Source: Obelidium mucronatum (Eukaryota; Chytridiomycota; Chytridiomycetes; Chytridiales; Chytriomycetaceae). Taken from it: a stretch of DNA of 64,000 nt. Shown here one piece after another: positions 44,926 through 56,684 of this stretch. Numbering within the stretch: the first letter of the stretch is position 1; each line of letters starts with the position of its first letter. The position numbers and the translations under genes were made by a program. The notes under the pieces are model-generated. The model worked only from the letters and a program-made list of their open reading frames with translations, had not been told where the DNA came from and made no database searches. The stretch lies in contig JAIVFH010000056.1 in the NCBI GenBank assembly GCA_025765595.1, forward strand, positions 124,001-188,000, given 5' to 3'.

Positions 44926-46163
44926 AATGTCTCAACTACCCCAAACAGGTCCGCCGTCCAAGCAACGAGGCCGCAAGCCGATTCAAGACACCGGCAATTC
45001 AGACCCAACGGTATCGAAACGAACTGTCCAGCTTCGAGAAGCACAACGAGCTCATCGAGAACGTAAAGTGCAATACCTTCAGGATTTGGAACTCAAAGTC
45101 AAGGAGTTGACGGAAGAAGCCAGTTTGGTCAAGAAACTCAAGGCTCGGATTCAGCAATTGGAGTTTGAAGCTGGATTGCGGGAGCCGTTATCTGGGACGA
45201 GTAATACTAGTTTGTTGCAACCAGCCGCCGCTGGTGTGCTATTGAATGAAATTGGAGCAAGCAATTGCGGGTCATGTGTGTTGAAGGAATTCCAAGTGAA
45301 TGAACTCAAAAAGGAATGCCAAGAGTGGAAGGAAAAGGCAATGTCCCTCATGTCGATGCAATAGCAACAGCAACAGCAACAACAACCAACCCCACCACCT
45401 CCCATGACGATGCCGTTGGCTGTCCCGGCATCAACCGCGAGTCTTTCACCTATACCCGATGCATCTCTTTTCAATGTTGATACTACCGTTGACACTGTAA
45501 TGGATGAATTGGATGTGTTTTTGAGTGGGATTACCCCACGTTTCTTGACATCTGAGGAAATCTATGGACCTGTTGAAATCGAATCGACTCGATTGTCGTT
45601 GAAAATGATTCCATCTTTGGTTGGGAATCCTTCGGTTGATTTGATTTGTGATTCGATTGTGGTGAGCAACCTTTTTTTTTTTTCGATGATGAAGGTGGGC
45701 CTTATTTACCCGGTTTTTGTGAAGGCACTCACCCAAACATCGGATCTCCTCGCCATGAAGAAAATCATGTTGAAATTTGTTCGTGGGATTAATCACATAA
45801 GCGTGAATTGCCACGACGCTGAACGGTCTCGCGTGTTTGAAGTTATTGCCATGCATTTTGAGAGGAATATGTTGCATACTGTAAGTTATATATATATATA
45901 TTATATATTTTTTCTTGTTGTTTTTCCACGGGGGGTTCTTGGATGTGTAATGCTTACAGTTCCGCCCACTTGATTCCTAGCAATACTCTGTGCAATTCTG
46001 GTCCGTGTTCTTGCCGCCGCTTCCAGCTGAAATCCAAATATCAGATTCGAAACCGGGATTAATCGCGTACATCAATCAACTACAAGAAAACTTGCAGCAG
46101 CTTCCTTCTCTTGCAGCGGCAGGAGATATTGTTTTGGAATTCTGTAATACCCTGGTGAGTTCC

Positions 46164-46200
<37 letters not shown>

Positions 46201-46454
46201 GGAGCCATCCAAGAAAAAAAAATAACGTCTCATCTGATCCGTTTTTTAAAAACAAAAAAAAATAGAAACTTGCATTTGGAAACCAAAGCACAGAGGCATT
46301 TTTCCGTATTGGCTATTGTCTAAACAAACTGTTTGTCGCAACGAGTCTTCAAGATCGAGCACAGCTGTTGCGATATTTCAACGGATTAAGGGAGGCGCAG
46401 TTGGATGATGTGGATGATTTGGTGACAAGGGCTGAAGAGATTACGTTGAAATAA
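44926..46454 (+). CDS. bZIP-like family protein d with an in-frame TAG
   Basis: The start is MSQLPQTGPPSKQRGRKPIQ, with basic region SKRTVQLREAQRAHRERK and a coiled coil. At 45362 a TAG interrupts a Gln run (codons ATG CAA TAG CAA CAG CAA); after it the same frame continues with VMDELDVFLSGITPRFLTSE and the rest of the family domain. Introns at about 45661, 45882 and 46154 match member c. The end is RAEEITLK and TAA. The stop may be a CAG-to-TAG mutation, a sequence error or a read-through site. The upstream product alone would contain the DNA-binding part without the C-terminal domain. It lies 83 bp after member c. Confidence 0.7.
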
Positions 46455-46482
46455 TAATAATAAAAAACAGACTTGGAATAAA

Positions 46483-47884
46483 ATGGAATCAACGCCGTCG
46501 GCACCACAAACAAAGAGAGGCAGGAAACCAACAGCAACAACAGGAAATGATCCAAACTCAAAACGGGCGATGCAATTGCGAGAAGCCCAGCGCATGCACC
46601 AGCAGCGAAAGGCGCAATACGTGAAAGACTTGGAACAGCGAGTCCATGAGCTCATGAACGAAAACAAGGAACTCAAGTATTTGAAGGAGAAGGTAGAGCA
46701 ACTTGAGCTTGATTGCCACCTGCTGAAGAGCAAGAATCCTGCGATCCAAAGCTTGCTATCGACTGCTGTTAGTAGCAACCGCACGTGCGATTCTTGTCAC
46801 ACAAATATGATAAAGCTTCAGACTCAATTGGATGCCGCCAACAGGAAATGCAACGAATTGCAATCGAAGCTTGATCAGAGCCGGGTTCAAGATGATCTCT
46901 TTGGGTGGACGGAATCCATCTTTACTGGTTCTTCAGCAATCACGATACCCCCTCCACTGCCACCACTGTCGATCAGCAAACAATCTCCAGATAATGATTA
47001 TATTATGGATGACCTGGATTCCTTCTTGAACGGGATCAGGCCTCGTTTGATATCTGCAGAAGAAATCTTTGGGCCTTGCGATGTGGAACTCCTGCGACTC
47101 TCTTTGAAACTTATACCATCTCTTTCGGAGTCTGAATTAATTGATTCTTTGATGGATTTGATTACAGTTGAGTGTTATTTGGCTCTGTATCTGACGCTTT
47201 TTTTTTTGTAACCGAACCTTTACCCAGGCACATACTCAAAGTACAGATCTAATCACATCAAAACGAATCATACTCAAGAGAGTAAGGATTATGGGACAGT
47301 TATTCCAAAGATGTGCCATTTCAGAACGAGCCCAGTTTTTCAATGCGATTTCTAGTCAAGTGGAAAGGAATATCAATCATGTCGTTGAGTAGCCCACACA
47401 CGCCCACCTTATGCAACGCACATCTTGCTAAAGCATTAAATATAAATTTTCTCACAAGTAGAAATACTTGGTTCAAGTGTGGTCTTCCTATTTGCCGCAT
47501 CGCACTCTGGGGTCTTCGCCAACATTTCGAATCTACGGCGCCTCTCCAGATCCCAAAAAGTACCACCCAGATTCATCATCTCATTCCGCCATTCTTGACG
47601 AAACGAAACTCCCACTTCTTCTTCGTACCTGTCTCCAACAATTCAAATCCCTCCAGGATTACCAGGACCTTGTTGAGGAATTTGTGTATAGCTTGACCAA
47701 AGGGATCGACAGGGATGACCCTGAGACTTTGTTTCGCGTGAATTTAAGTGTGGGGAAACTTGCGGTTGCGGCTAATGTAGCGGATCGTGCGGATTTGTTG
47801 ATGCTGGTCCATGAGATTCGGGATGGGCATCAAGATATTGTGGAGGAAATGATTGCGAAAGCTCAAGAATTGACGCTGGCTTGA
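46483..47884 (+). CDS. bZIP-like family protein e
   Basis: The start is MESTPSAPQTKRGRKPTATT, with basic region SKRAMQLREAQRMHQQRK. Here the normally invariant Asn is Leu and the Arg eight residues later is Gln, so classical bZIP DNA contacts are lost. A zipper follows (ELKYLKEKVEQLELDCHLLK), then YIMDDLDSFLNGIRPRLISA, EEIFGPCDVELLRLSLKLIP, FFNAISSQVERNINHV, QVWSSYLPHR and LFRVNLSVGKLAVAANVADR, ending KAQELTLA. Introns are at about 47167 and 47370; the last intron of c and d is absent. It begins 28 bp after member d. It may act as a partner rather than a direct DNA binder. Confidence 0.72.
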
Positions 47885-47970
47885 AAAAAGCTACTATAGT
47901 CCGTACGGTGAAGGGAGGAATAAACACTAATTTTACAGTGTAATGAAGCTCACTGACATCGCTCTTGTGG

Positions 47971-48015
47971 GATCTTGTGGCTTAGTTAGTCAAAGCGCCA
48001 GTCTCATAATCCGAA
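47971..48015 (+). pseudogene. tRNA-Met fragment (5' part only)
   Basis: The sequence matches the 5' acceptor strand, D arm and anticodon arm (TCTCATAAT) of the complete tRNA-Met at 56.7 kb with a few changes. It then diverges after the anticodon stem; no variable loop, T arm or 3' acceptor follows. It cannot fold as a tRNA. It is a relic, or the head of a tRNA-derived repeat. Confidence 0.7.
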
Positions 48016-48209
48016 AAGAGTAGACATACTGTAGCGTTGCAGCTACTTTTCTTCGTTTGGTGTTGGTTGCAAATTTTCATTCTTAAATTTCGGCCCAGAA
48101 TAAGCCCATCGATACAACATTATGGAACAAAGTTTATTTTTTCACACTTCAGTTCTGCCAGCAAATCAAAAACCATGAAAACTCTGATCCAAAAAGAAAA
48201 TAAAAGAAA

Positions 48210-48736
48210 TCACTGGATGTTAATCTTCTTGACTCCTTCATCCAAAGCCTTCTTCAAAAGAGTCAGCTCAAGAACACCATGGTCCATGGTGGCAGTAACT
48301 GCGTCAGCATTGGCATCATTGGGAAGGCGAACACTTCGAGAGAATTTTCCAAAAGAGCGTTCAATAACATGGCGCTGGTTGTCTTTGGTGTCCTTTTTGG
48401 TGTTGCGTTCTCCAGAGATGGTCAAGATGTTGTCCTTGATTGTAATGTTGACTTCATCCTGTAACAGCAAAGAGTGTGGTGTCAGCAAAACCAATGGTGG
48501 TGGAAACAAAAGTAATATTTTACCTTTTTCACACCGGGAAGGTCAGCATGTACAATGTACCCTTTCTCGTTTTCAGTCAAGTCCAAACGCGCGTTGAAGG
48601 AACCACCCCAGTACTTTGAGGAAATCTGGTTCGCATCTTCCGTGTTTGACTCGGAAGAAGTCATGGCGTTGAGTTGGGCATTCAAGAGGCGATCAAAGTC
48701 GCGGAAGAGAGAGTCGCGTGGTAAGAACACAGCCAT
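48210..48736 (-). CDS. small heat-shock protein (Hsp20 / alpha-crystallin)
   Basis: Two exons (48736-48524, 48458-48210) separated by a 65-nt intron. The N-terminal arm is MAVFLPRDSLFRDFDRLLNA. The alpha-crystallin domain shows FNARLDLTENEKGYIVHADL, DEVNITIKDNILTISGERN, HVIERSFGKFSRSVRLP and the closing A-x-x-x-n-G-v-L motif DHGVLELTLLK. It is about 153 residues, normal for fungal Hsp20, and acts as a holdase chaperone in the cytosol. A TATAAA at 48815-48820 and a heat-shock-element-like motif at 48885-48902 lie upstream. Confidence 0.88.
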
Positions 48737-48814
48737 TTTAATCGTTGGTATTTGGTTTTTGGAGGTTTTTTTTATCAAATGCTTGCGTCTCCGAACCGCC
48801 AGAGGTGAGGCGCT

Positions 48815-48820
48815 TTTATA
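48815..48820 (-). promoter_or_regulatory. TATA box of the Hsp20 gene
   Basis: TATAAA on the minus strand, 79 bp before the Hsp20 start codon. Confidence 0.5.
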
Positions 48821-48884
48821 CTTTTTTGATTTGTAATTGAATACAGATTAAATCATGCTTCGCTGAGTGTGAAAGTAGATTCGC

Positions 48885-48902
48885 GAAATTTCTAGGGTTT
48901 TC
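48885..48902. promoter_or_regulatory. heat-shock-element-like site
   Basis: GAAATTTCTAGGGTTTTC fits alternating nGAAn/nTTCn units (GAA, TTC, GGG, TTC) with one imperfect unit, about 150 bp upstream of Hsp20. It is consistent with HSF control and is also near the divergent bZIP gene f. Confidence 0.45.
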
Positions 48903-49177
48903 GATCGGATTCTATGTGTTGCACAAGATATTCCGTGAGAGTTTCCACTGTACCGTAATTGATAACTAAAGAAGCACTTAATTGATGGTGTTCTTTGACT
49001 CAAATCTTCGAAGACAACGTGGTTTGGGGTATACTGATGGGGTGTTTCATCAAAATGCTGGAAAATATGCATAAAGTATGGTTCTTTCCTCAAACATGTA
49101 TTATGCATATATATAGCATGCTTTGGAAGGAAGGCTTGAGAATCTGACACTGGGAGCTCTTTGAAACGTGGAAAATC

Positions 49178-50528
49178 ATGTCAGAAGAAGGAGTGTCCCC
49201 AGCATCAACAGTCGCCGCTGCGCCATTCCCACCAGCACCAGCATACAATCCACACAGCGGCCGAGGCAGAAAGAGGACATTGGATGAGCCCATCTCGAAG
49301 AGAAGCGGTCAAATGAGAGAGGCCCAAAGAGCGCACAGAGAACGCAAGAAGAACTATCTGTTTGATCTCGAGAGAAAAGCAAAGGAGCTGGAGACTGTAA
49401 AACAAAGGGTTTCGGAGTTGGAGCTGGAACTGGCAAAGACAATTCATGGTGTTGGTGCCAAATCAACCCTAGCTCCTTGCATTCACTGCGCCACGGAGCA
49501 GTTTAAAACTTCTCTCTGTATGGATCAAGTGAAGGTGTTGGAGAAGCAGGTTGTTGATTTGAAGCTGGAGGCTGAAGTTTGGAAGGCAAGAGCACTGGGG
49601 GTTGCAGCACACACGCCAGTGCTGCCCATTATTTCGTCACCTAGTATTGGTACATTTGTACTGGATCAATCTCCGGCTGCTTCAGTTTCCGAAGGATCTA
49701 TGTCCATGGATTCATCCACTTTCATGAACCAATCCATGGTTCCATCAGAACAGCTATTTGGTCCGATGGATATTGAATCGACTCGACGAGATTTGAAACT
49801 TTTGCCCTCCCTGACGGGTTTGACTGTCGCAGATGATATTGTGAATATGGCCATTGCTCAAACCAAAGTTGACCATGTTGGTCAAGTGAAGAGAATGTTC
49901 TTCAATATGATTCGGTTGGTTCTTGAAGCTGTCGTTTGAAGTTAGTTGACTCGAATTTGGTTCTTCAGGCTGTTGAATGAGCTATTTGATTCATGTTCGG
50001 TTCTTGATCGTGCAAAAGCTGCTGAAATTGTTGCAAAGTGTATGCAGGGAAATTCTCATCACTTGGTTTGTTAGAAACCATCACACAATGTGTGTCATAT
50101 CTAATCGTTTGGTTAAAGCGATACATCACAAATTCATGGGCAGGACTCTTGCAGGAATCATCGACCCCTCGCCAGCCTTGCGCCAACAAAGCAAATAGTC
50201 GAGGGTTTAACTTGCTGCGCTCTTCGCTTCTTTCAATACCTTCTCTAGCAAACGCCCAGGATCAAATTGATGAGTTCTGCCAGATCTTTGTATGTGTAGT
50301 TCTTTGTCCTATTGACTTACTGACTTACTGTCCGTTCAGACACACGCTCTGGAGGAGCAGGACCCTGACGGTTTCTTCCGCGTTCATGTGGCAATTTCAA
50401 ATTTGGAAGCTCTCCTCGTGTCCGTTGAAGAAAGGACGAGGTTTTTTTCCGCCTTTGAAGTAGCGAGGGAGGGAAACCGAAAGGATATGGAAACTTTGAT
50501 CCAGAAAGTTGAACAAACTGCTTTGTAA
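49178..50528 (+). CDS. bZIP-like family protein f
   Basis: The start is MSEEGVSPASTVAAAPFPPA, then SGRGRKRTLD, basic region SKRSGQMREAQRAHRERKK (invariant Asn replaced by Met) and coiled-coil heptads. Family blocks are LFGPMDIESTRRDLKLLPSL, VGQVKRMFFNMI, LLNELFDSCSVLDRAKAAE, RYITNSWAGLLQ, LLSIPSLANAQDQIDEFC and GFFRVHVAISNLEALLVSVE, ending VEQTAL. Introns start at about 49917, 50065 and 50290. It is divergent from Hsp20 and ends 15 bp from the convergent carboxypeptidase gene. It is a predicted nuclear protein, target unknown. Confidence 0.72.
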
Positions 50529-50543
50529 AATCTCATTTTTTTC

Positions 50544-52724
50544 TTACAGCAACATACATACGATCAGTAAATAGTAATAAAACGCGGTTGTAGATATGGA
50601 GATTGAAGGATATGTTGAGGATGTTGTTTGCATTTTACGTTGATGGTTAAACCATTCATTCATTGATACACCTTCTACATCCACTTTACTGGAAGAAGCA
50701 GGTAGCAGTAGCTCTTTTAGAATTGCAGATCCACTGACTGGCTTATCCTGTTTTTTGTTTTGTTTATGATAAGCTCAGACAGTATTGTTGATAATTGACT
50801 CACAGATGCCACCATATGCCCAGCGCCCGCTACACGAACGTCTATTCGAATCATAAGATATTTCCAGTATCAGATTATGCTGGATATTCAGACTTACATG
50901 TCAAACCCCTTTCCGACCAATAGCGGCCAGCCACTGCATCATTTACCTTCCAATCGACACCACGTTCATCCTTAAACCCAGTACTTCCTCCCCACGTTAA
51001 ATTTGAGAGCAGAGCTTCAGTTCCAACGTAGTTCAGAATGAAGTCGCGGTCGCCATTAAACATCAAAATCTTGATTCCCTGCTCCAACAGTCCGGGAAAA
51101 AACTAAAAACATGGCAATTGTTTAATACAAGCTACAAAAGTATATTTAACGTACTGTATCAGCAGATGGTCCGTACTTTCTGTCATTTTGCACTTTTATA
51201 GTGATATCTCGGCATTGTTTCCATTTGTACCATGGCTCGGAATCAATTAACGGTGGGTCCACATGAACAGCGAGTCTAACTTCCTCCGACTAGTCAAATA
51301 GTTGAGTTGCTACTGAGCATACCAGGTTTGCGTGTCTTACATTCAAATATTCAGTTAATCGCGAATTCCTTAAATAGAACTGATCCGTTTCCCAACAGGG
51401 AATCTCATAATCAATGTTATACAAATCCAAGCAAACAGCTTTTGAATCTCCTGCTCCTTCTTCTTGATCCACCATGTCTTGACGACCCCGCCTTGATTTT
51501 TGAAACCAGTCATTCGCCAGTTTCGCTGCATCGCATTTAAAAGGCAACTTTGCCACATCTTTGAACGATTTGACATGGAGGCAAGCTACTTCGACTCTGT
51601 TCATCCATTCTCTTCCCTCTATTGAATACTTGAAGATGTCCGTTCCTCGCAAATATGAAAACTTGTCAATCATGGCTTGAGGATAGTCAATTTGTGAAAC
51701 ATAGTTTATGAGGCCGTTTCCAATTCCAATTCCTTTTAAGTTGAGCTGTTTTGGAGGGATTCAGAGATGGAATACTTAAAAGAGATGTCAAACCGGAGTC
51801 ACGCCATCAATCAAAGTTTTACAAAGACTTATTGCTGTACTCATGTATGGTATGTAAATGCCAGCGTATGACTCCCCTGTAATATAGAGGTTCCACTTCT
51901 TCGCCAATGGAAATAGGTTATAGAATCCATTCAAAAAAACAACAAATTGAGCCGCAACCTTATCGAAACACTTTTAGAACATAAAAAAGTGCATTTTGAT
52001 TTCATTACTTGGTATTCTGTAAACGGCCCCCTATCCGATTTGTAGTTGAAACTGAATCCCACACCAAGTGGTTGTTCAAGATACAAAAGGTTTGCTTGAT
52101 GATGCCAGCTGTTTGGATTTATTCCTATCGTTCCATCTGCGTTCATTGTAATTGGTCCGTTCTCTTCGAAGCTGCCAAATAGAGATGAGCTGAGGCAAAA
52201 GTTTGTCAGCTACGGCAAGGTTCGAATCTGGAATCCATACCACCCTGGACCTGATCGTGCAACGAAGGTTTCAGTTATGGTCATATAACGTAGATATCGG
52301 TTGTGTGTGTTGTTGAATGGTAGGATCTGGCAAGACAAAAGTTACAACTAACCGCCATTCAGCCATATAACCAAATCAGTCGACTGTATATCCGATGAAG
52401 GAAAATACCTTTCAGAAACGAAGTTGATTTAATGGAACTTCCCCGACTTTAGTTGGCTCACCAGAAAAATAACGAGTTGTCGGCTGATATGCCGCCACCG
52501 TCTGCAGCGATCGGAATAAACCCAGCATATTGTCCGTTGAGTGAGGATTCCAGCTCAGCTGTTTGATTGGGTAAAGATGTAACTTTATAGCGGCTCGCGT
52601 CCAGTGTATTGGGAGGTAGACTATCGGGACACGTGAAAGATAAAGGAGATTCTTCGGCGGAACTTGATACAACAGAAACAGACAAGCAGATTACAATCCA
52701 AAGGATGAGGGCTTCAGAATACAT
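50544..52724 (-). CDS. Kex1-like serine carboxypeptidase (S10) with C-terminal membrane anchor
   Basis: Signal peptide (MYSEALILWIVICLSVSVVSS). S10 blocks are LNGQYAGFIPI, NSLFFW, VIWLNGGPG then SSLFGSFEENGPI across introns, NLLYLEQPLGVGFSF, catalytic Ser in LYITGESYAGIYIP, catalytic Asp in LMFNGDRDFILNYVG and catalytic His in AGAGHMVAS. The final exon encodes a Ser/Thr stretch and a membrane segment (AFYYYLLIVCMLL), as in trans-Golgi Kex1. It would remove basic C-terminal residues from secreted precursors. The usual Cys after GPG is missing (GPGSS), and YVDQP reads YLEQP. There are about eight short introns. Confidence 0.85.
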
Positions 52725-52931
52725 CCCTCTCCTTTTTCCTCCCTCTAAATAATTGATCGCGATTGGAGTAGGCCCAATCCGGATGCTTTTTTTTGTGAGA
52801 TTTGCAAAACATGATCATCGCTACGGTTCGAAAGCCAGATTCCAATAATAAAGACGAAAGTAGAGCAATCTCATCATATGAATCTAATGCGTCGCACCAT
52901 TTTCAGAAGTATATAATATATGATATCATGT

Positions 52932-54636
52932 TCATGCAGGGATAAAACCTGCAGCACCCTTTTTCACATCTTCCAATTCAACAATTTCTGCTTGACTCGA
53001 CGAAGACTCAGACCCAGTTTCCATTTTCCACAGATGCCTAAACGCAACTCCAAATCCTAGAGATACCACCAACAGTCCCACCCCGATCCAAAACGTAGCG
53101 GCATATCCTTTCATTAAATTTTCATCACTATTGCTACCAAGATCGCTTCCGTTAGATAATGACGTAGTAACAGCTCCAGCAACCGTGAACTCAACAGCGA
53201 TTCCAACACCATATCCCAACTGAACAACTGTATTCAAGACCCCTCCGGCGAAACTACGATGCTCCACACTCACCGAACTCATAAGCAGAATATTAAAAAA
53301 GTTAAAAACAACATCGAATCCAAGAACTATAAAGCAGAGGGCTGGAAATGCTAGTGCCCAATAGGATATGTTTCCGTTCACAAAAGCATAAAGGACACAG
53401 GCAAGAATCATGCTGACGTGGCCGAAGATAAGAAACGGCAAAGGGTATGGATATTTCGTGGCAAGATATCCAGTTGCCGTTGCAGTAGTGAATCCGACGA
53501 CCATCATGGGAATGAGGTGGACCGCTGTCATTACAGTGCTTAAGTGGTAAATGTTGAGGAGAGCGAGGTTTGCAAAGACCGCGAACCCATTGAATGCAAA
53601 GAGCACCAAGAACGTCATCAACAAAAGTAGCGTTGTTTGCGGATTAAAGAAGCTGGATGGCACCAGAGGGTTCTGGACTTTGCGCTCCCAATAGAGAAAG
53701 AGAGCTGCTCCGACAAACGACAAGAGTAGCGGCGATAAAATTTGAGGAGTCGACCAGCCTTCCTCTGTTCCGGCGCTGTAACCATATTTAGTCAATTCAA
53801 CCACCAACGATGCACTCACGTAATGGCGTAAATGAATAGAATCAACGATCCTGTCGACAAGACAGCGCCCAGATAATCCATATTTTTAGCAACATTCAAT
53901 GCATCGTCTCGTTTCACGGGCTTATCTGCTGGCAACACGACAGCTCCAAGAATGAGAACAAGTAATGTCAACCCAGCGTAAAGAAAGAACACAGCCCTCC
54001 ACCCTAGTGACTCTCCGATAGTTCCGCAGACGAACAGACCGCAAATAAAGCCTAGTGGCGAAGCAGCACCAAACTGGGACAAGGCAATATTCCGTTCTTT
54101 GGGGTCATCAAAAAGATCTGTTATCGCACCAACGGCACTTGGAATATTGGCTGCGGCACCCATTCCCTGAAGAGCACGAGCAAATATTAAGTGGTTTGTT
54201 GTCGGGGCAAACCTGGACAGAGTATTAGTAATCAAACTTGATTTCAAATGGGATCCCATAAGTCACAGTCACATACCCACAGTAGACTGACGCCAGGGTC
54301 AGCCAAGCCATTCCAATCAAAAAACCTTTCTTTTTTCCAAACAGGTCAGTCAGTCTGCCAAATAGCAGGAGCAATCCACCAAACGTCAAACTGAAACAAG
54401 TAGAAAGTGGTTTAACATAACGTCAGATTGAAACTTGACTCATGGAGTTCGCAACTTCAAAAGCCGATTCATTCTTACTTATAGGCAGATAGGATCCACT
54501 GTGACTCGCTGGGGCTAGCTTTGAGCGAGTCTGTTATGATGGGAAGGATGATGACCAGAATCAGAAACACATCAAGGAACTGAGCCATGCAAAGCACTAG
54601 ATGGCACCATCGCTTGTTGGTTCGAGATTGTGTCAT
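52932..54636 (-). CDS. MFS transporter, DHA2-type (14 TM) multidrug/H+ antiporter
   Basis: The start MTQSRTNKRWCHLVLCMAQF leads into TM1 (LDVFLILVIILPIITDSL). The next exon has the motif-A segment FGRLTDLFGKKKG. ARALQGMGAAANIPSAVGAI is the DHA2 TM4-TM5 motif, and LGWRAVFFLYAGLTLLVLI follows. The long last exon holds the remaining TM helices up to FWIGVGLLVVSLGFGVAF and a short acidic tail. There are three short introns. It probably exports drugs or small metabolites at the plasma or vacuolar membrane; the substrate cannot be read from sequence. Confidence 0.85.
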
Positions 54637-54755
54637 CAATGTCCAAATCAAGCCCTCAAAATCCTCCAAACGTTTTGAATTCGATTCAAATTCGATTTTT
54701 GAATGTATATTTATGAGAAACAAAACGAGAAAAGAGACAAAGAAGAAAACAGAAA

Positions 54756-56511
54756 TTAAAGCATGGAAATCAGGGATCCAACGATCACAGCAAACAATCC
54801 GGCAAACAAGCTTTCAGTGGCACCTGAAGTCTTTTTGGGAGTTGTCGAAGTACCAGTGCCTGTGGCAACAACATTATTGAATGGACTCTTTGTGTTTTTC
54901 TTGAAGTAGTCACTCATCCACAAAGCGGAATTCTTGACTTGTCTCTTCAAGCTACCAGTATCCAAGTTCACTTTTCCGTTTCCACTTGGGTCCCAATAAT
55001 CAACAGCAATATGACCCCATCGGAATTCATATGTGTAAAATTCATAGTTATCAATCAATGACCATGCCAACACAGCTGTCAAGGGCACTCCGTCCTCAAC
55101 CACGGAAGCAATCACTTGTGGTGCATTCAACTTCCAGAAATCAACACGCAGTGTGTCATTAACTGCTTGAGCAAAGTTGGTTTCCAACGCTCTTGGAACA
55201 TGGTATCCCAATTCAGCAATCACAATCTCCTTTCCATATCGCTTGTAAAGAAAGTTGGGCAGCGCTCGTGCTCCTTCGGGGCGAGGATGTGGCCAATAGG
55301 GCATGTTGAAGTGGAATTGATAGTCATCAATTTCTTGGGCAGGGTAGGCGGCGTCCTCCCCGATTGGGTTTGGTGGCAAGTCGTTAGTGAACGAGCTGTA
55401 AATGTTGACGGCAACGTAGTCACAGGTTCCGTTGATGAGAGCAGATTGCGCTGCTGTAAATTTGGGGATGAGAGGACGTGCGGTTTTAATTCCCGGTCCG
55501 TAGTCTCCTGTCATGCAAGGGTCAAAGTACCTGTATTGGTAGTGTATGTCAGTAAGTATAGACAAATTTTTTAATGCGTCCTACCATTCTGCTTGACGAA
55601 TATGCGAAGCATCTTCAGTTGCGGTGGGGCTGGTAGGAGCTGGATCGGGATCATGCCATTCCATAATGGATGGAAGAGAAAACTTCCACTTGTCACCACC
55701 AGGCATCTTTCTAGCAGCCTTTACAACAGTCGCATGTGCAATAATAGAGTTGTGCATGCACTGATAATACAACTCATCCGAAGTCGTTGTGAAGGGTGCA
55801 AACTGAGGACGATGCATACAGAAATCACAGTTGGCACGGGGCTCGTTGAGCGTAAGCCAATAGTTGACTTTGGATCCAAAGTTTGTGAGTAGAACTTGAG
55901 CGTAGTTTGCAAAAGCGTCAATAATCTGAGGGCTTTGAAACCCTCCGAACTGGTCCTGGCAGGCTGGCAAAAAATATCAACCTGGATGTCAAGTCAATTT
56001 GTGGGATAGAATGGCTTACATTGCGGCAAATCCCAGTGAAACATCGTCAGGAACGGCTCTGCACCCTGGTTTCGAACCTCATCAATCATGTCGTTGTAAT
56101 ACTTGATTCCTGCCTGGTTAACGGCACCAGTACATCCAGGAAGGATGCGAGACCAAGCAACAGAGAATCTGTAGGCCGTAGCTCCGAGCTGCCCCAAGTA
56201 AGCAAGATCTTGTTTAGTTTGATTGTAGTGATTAGCAGCTCTGTAAGGAGTGCCGTGGGTAGGGTAAGCCGCCTTGTTGAGGTAAGCGTCTGATGGAGGA
56301 GTTAGTAAGCTTGGAGCGATGATTTCTGTGTTTTTGTGAGTGTGACGTACGATCGAAGACAGAAGGACTCTTCCCATCCAAGTTCCAGCCTCCTTCCATC
56401 TGCATCGCAGCTGTAGCAAAAGTGGAAGGTAAGTCCAATAGTCTACGGATACATTCCGAGTCTCTTACATCCTCCGAAACCCCATGCAATAGGGGCTGGT
56501 TGTACTGCCAT
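54756..56511 (-). CDS. GH1 beta-glucosidase-like protein with GPI-type C-terminus
   Basis: The start MAVQPAPIAWGFGG leads through short introns into the GH1 blocks MQMEGGWNLDGKSPSVFD, AANHYNQTKQDLAYLGQLGA, YRFSVAWSRILP, LTMFHWDLPQ, WLTLNEPRANCDF (acid/base Glu) and the nucleophile region EIVIAELGYHVPRA. The last has the Glu in place but reads AELG rather than the common TENG. VLAWSLIDNYEFYTYEFRWG follows. The C-terminus (Ser/Thr-rich, then SLFAGLFAVIVGSLISML) looks like a GPI signal, yet no signal peptide is evident at this start. An unseen 5' exon is likely. It probably hydrolyses beta-glucosides or glycans at the cell surface. Confidence 0.82.
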
Positions 56512-56684
56512 TTTAAGGATTGAAATTGAAATTGAAATGAGATTAACAACACAAACCTATGTTTGCTGCAGTAACCACCTTCCTTCTTTTCTTTCAAGGC
56601 ATTAAGAAGTAATAGCTGTATTCACTTCACGGTTGCAAGAAGAAGTAACTGCAATATATAAATATTGTACAGAAGTCCATAAAT

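Noticed and set aside
15434..45364. Nuclear code change with UAA or UAG read as Gln
   Set aside because: Many genes here end cleanly at TAA or TAG at the expected family end (FAS1 copy 2 TAA, TTC36 TAA, bZIP c TAG, GT10-like TAG).
52222..52234. tRNA B-box-like GGTTCGAATCT
   Set aside because: No acceptor or anticodon stem around it; it lies in an intron of the carboxypeptidase gene.
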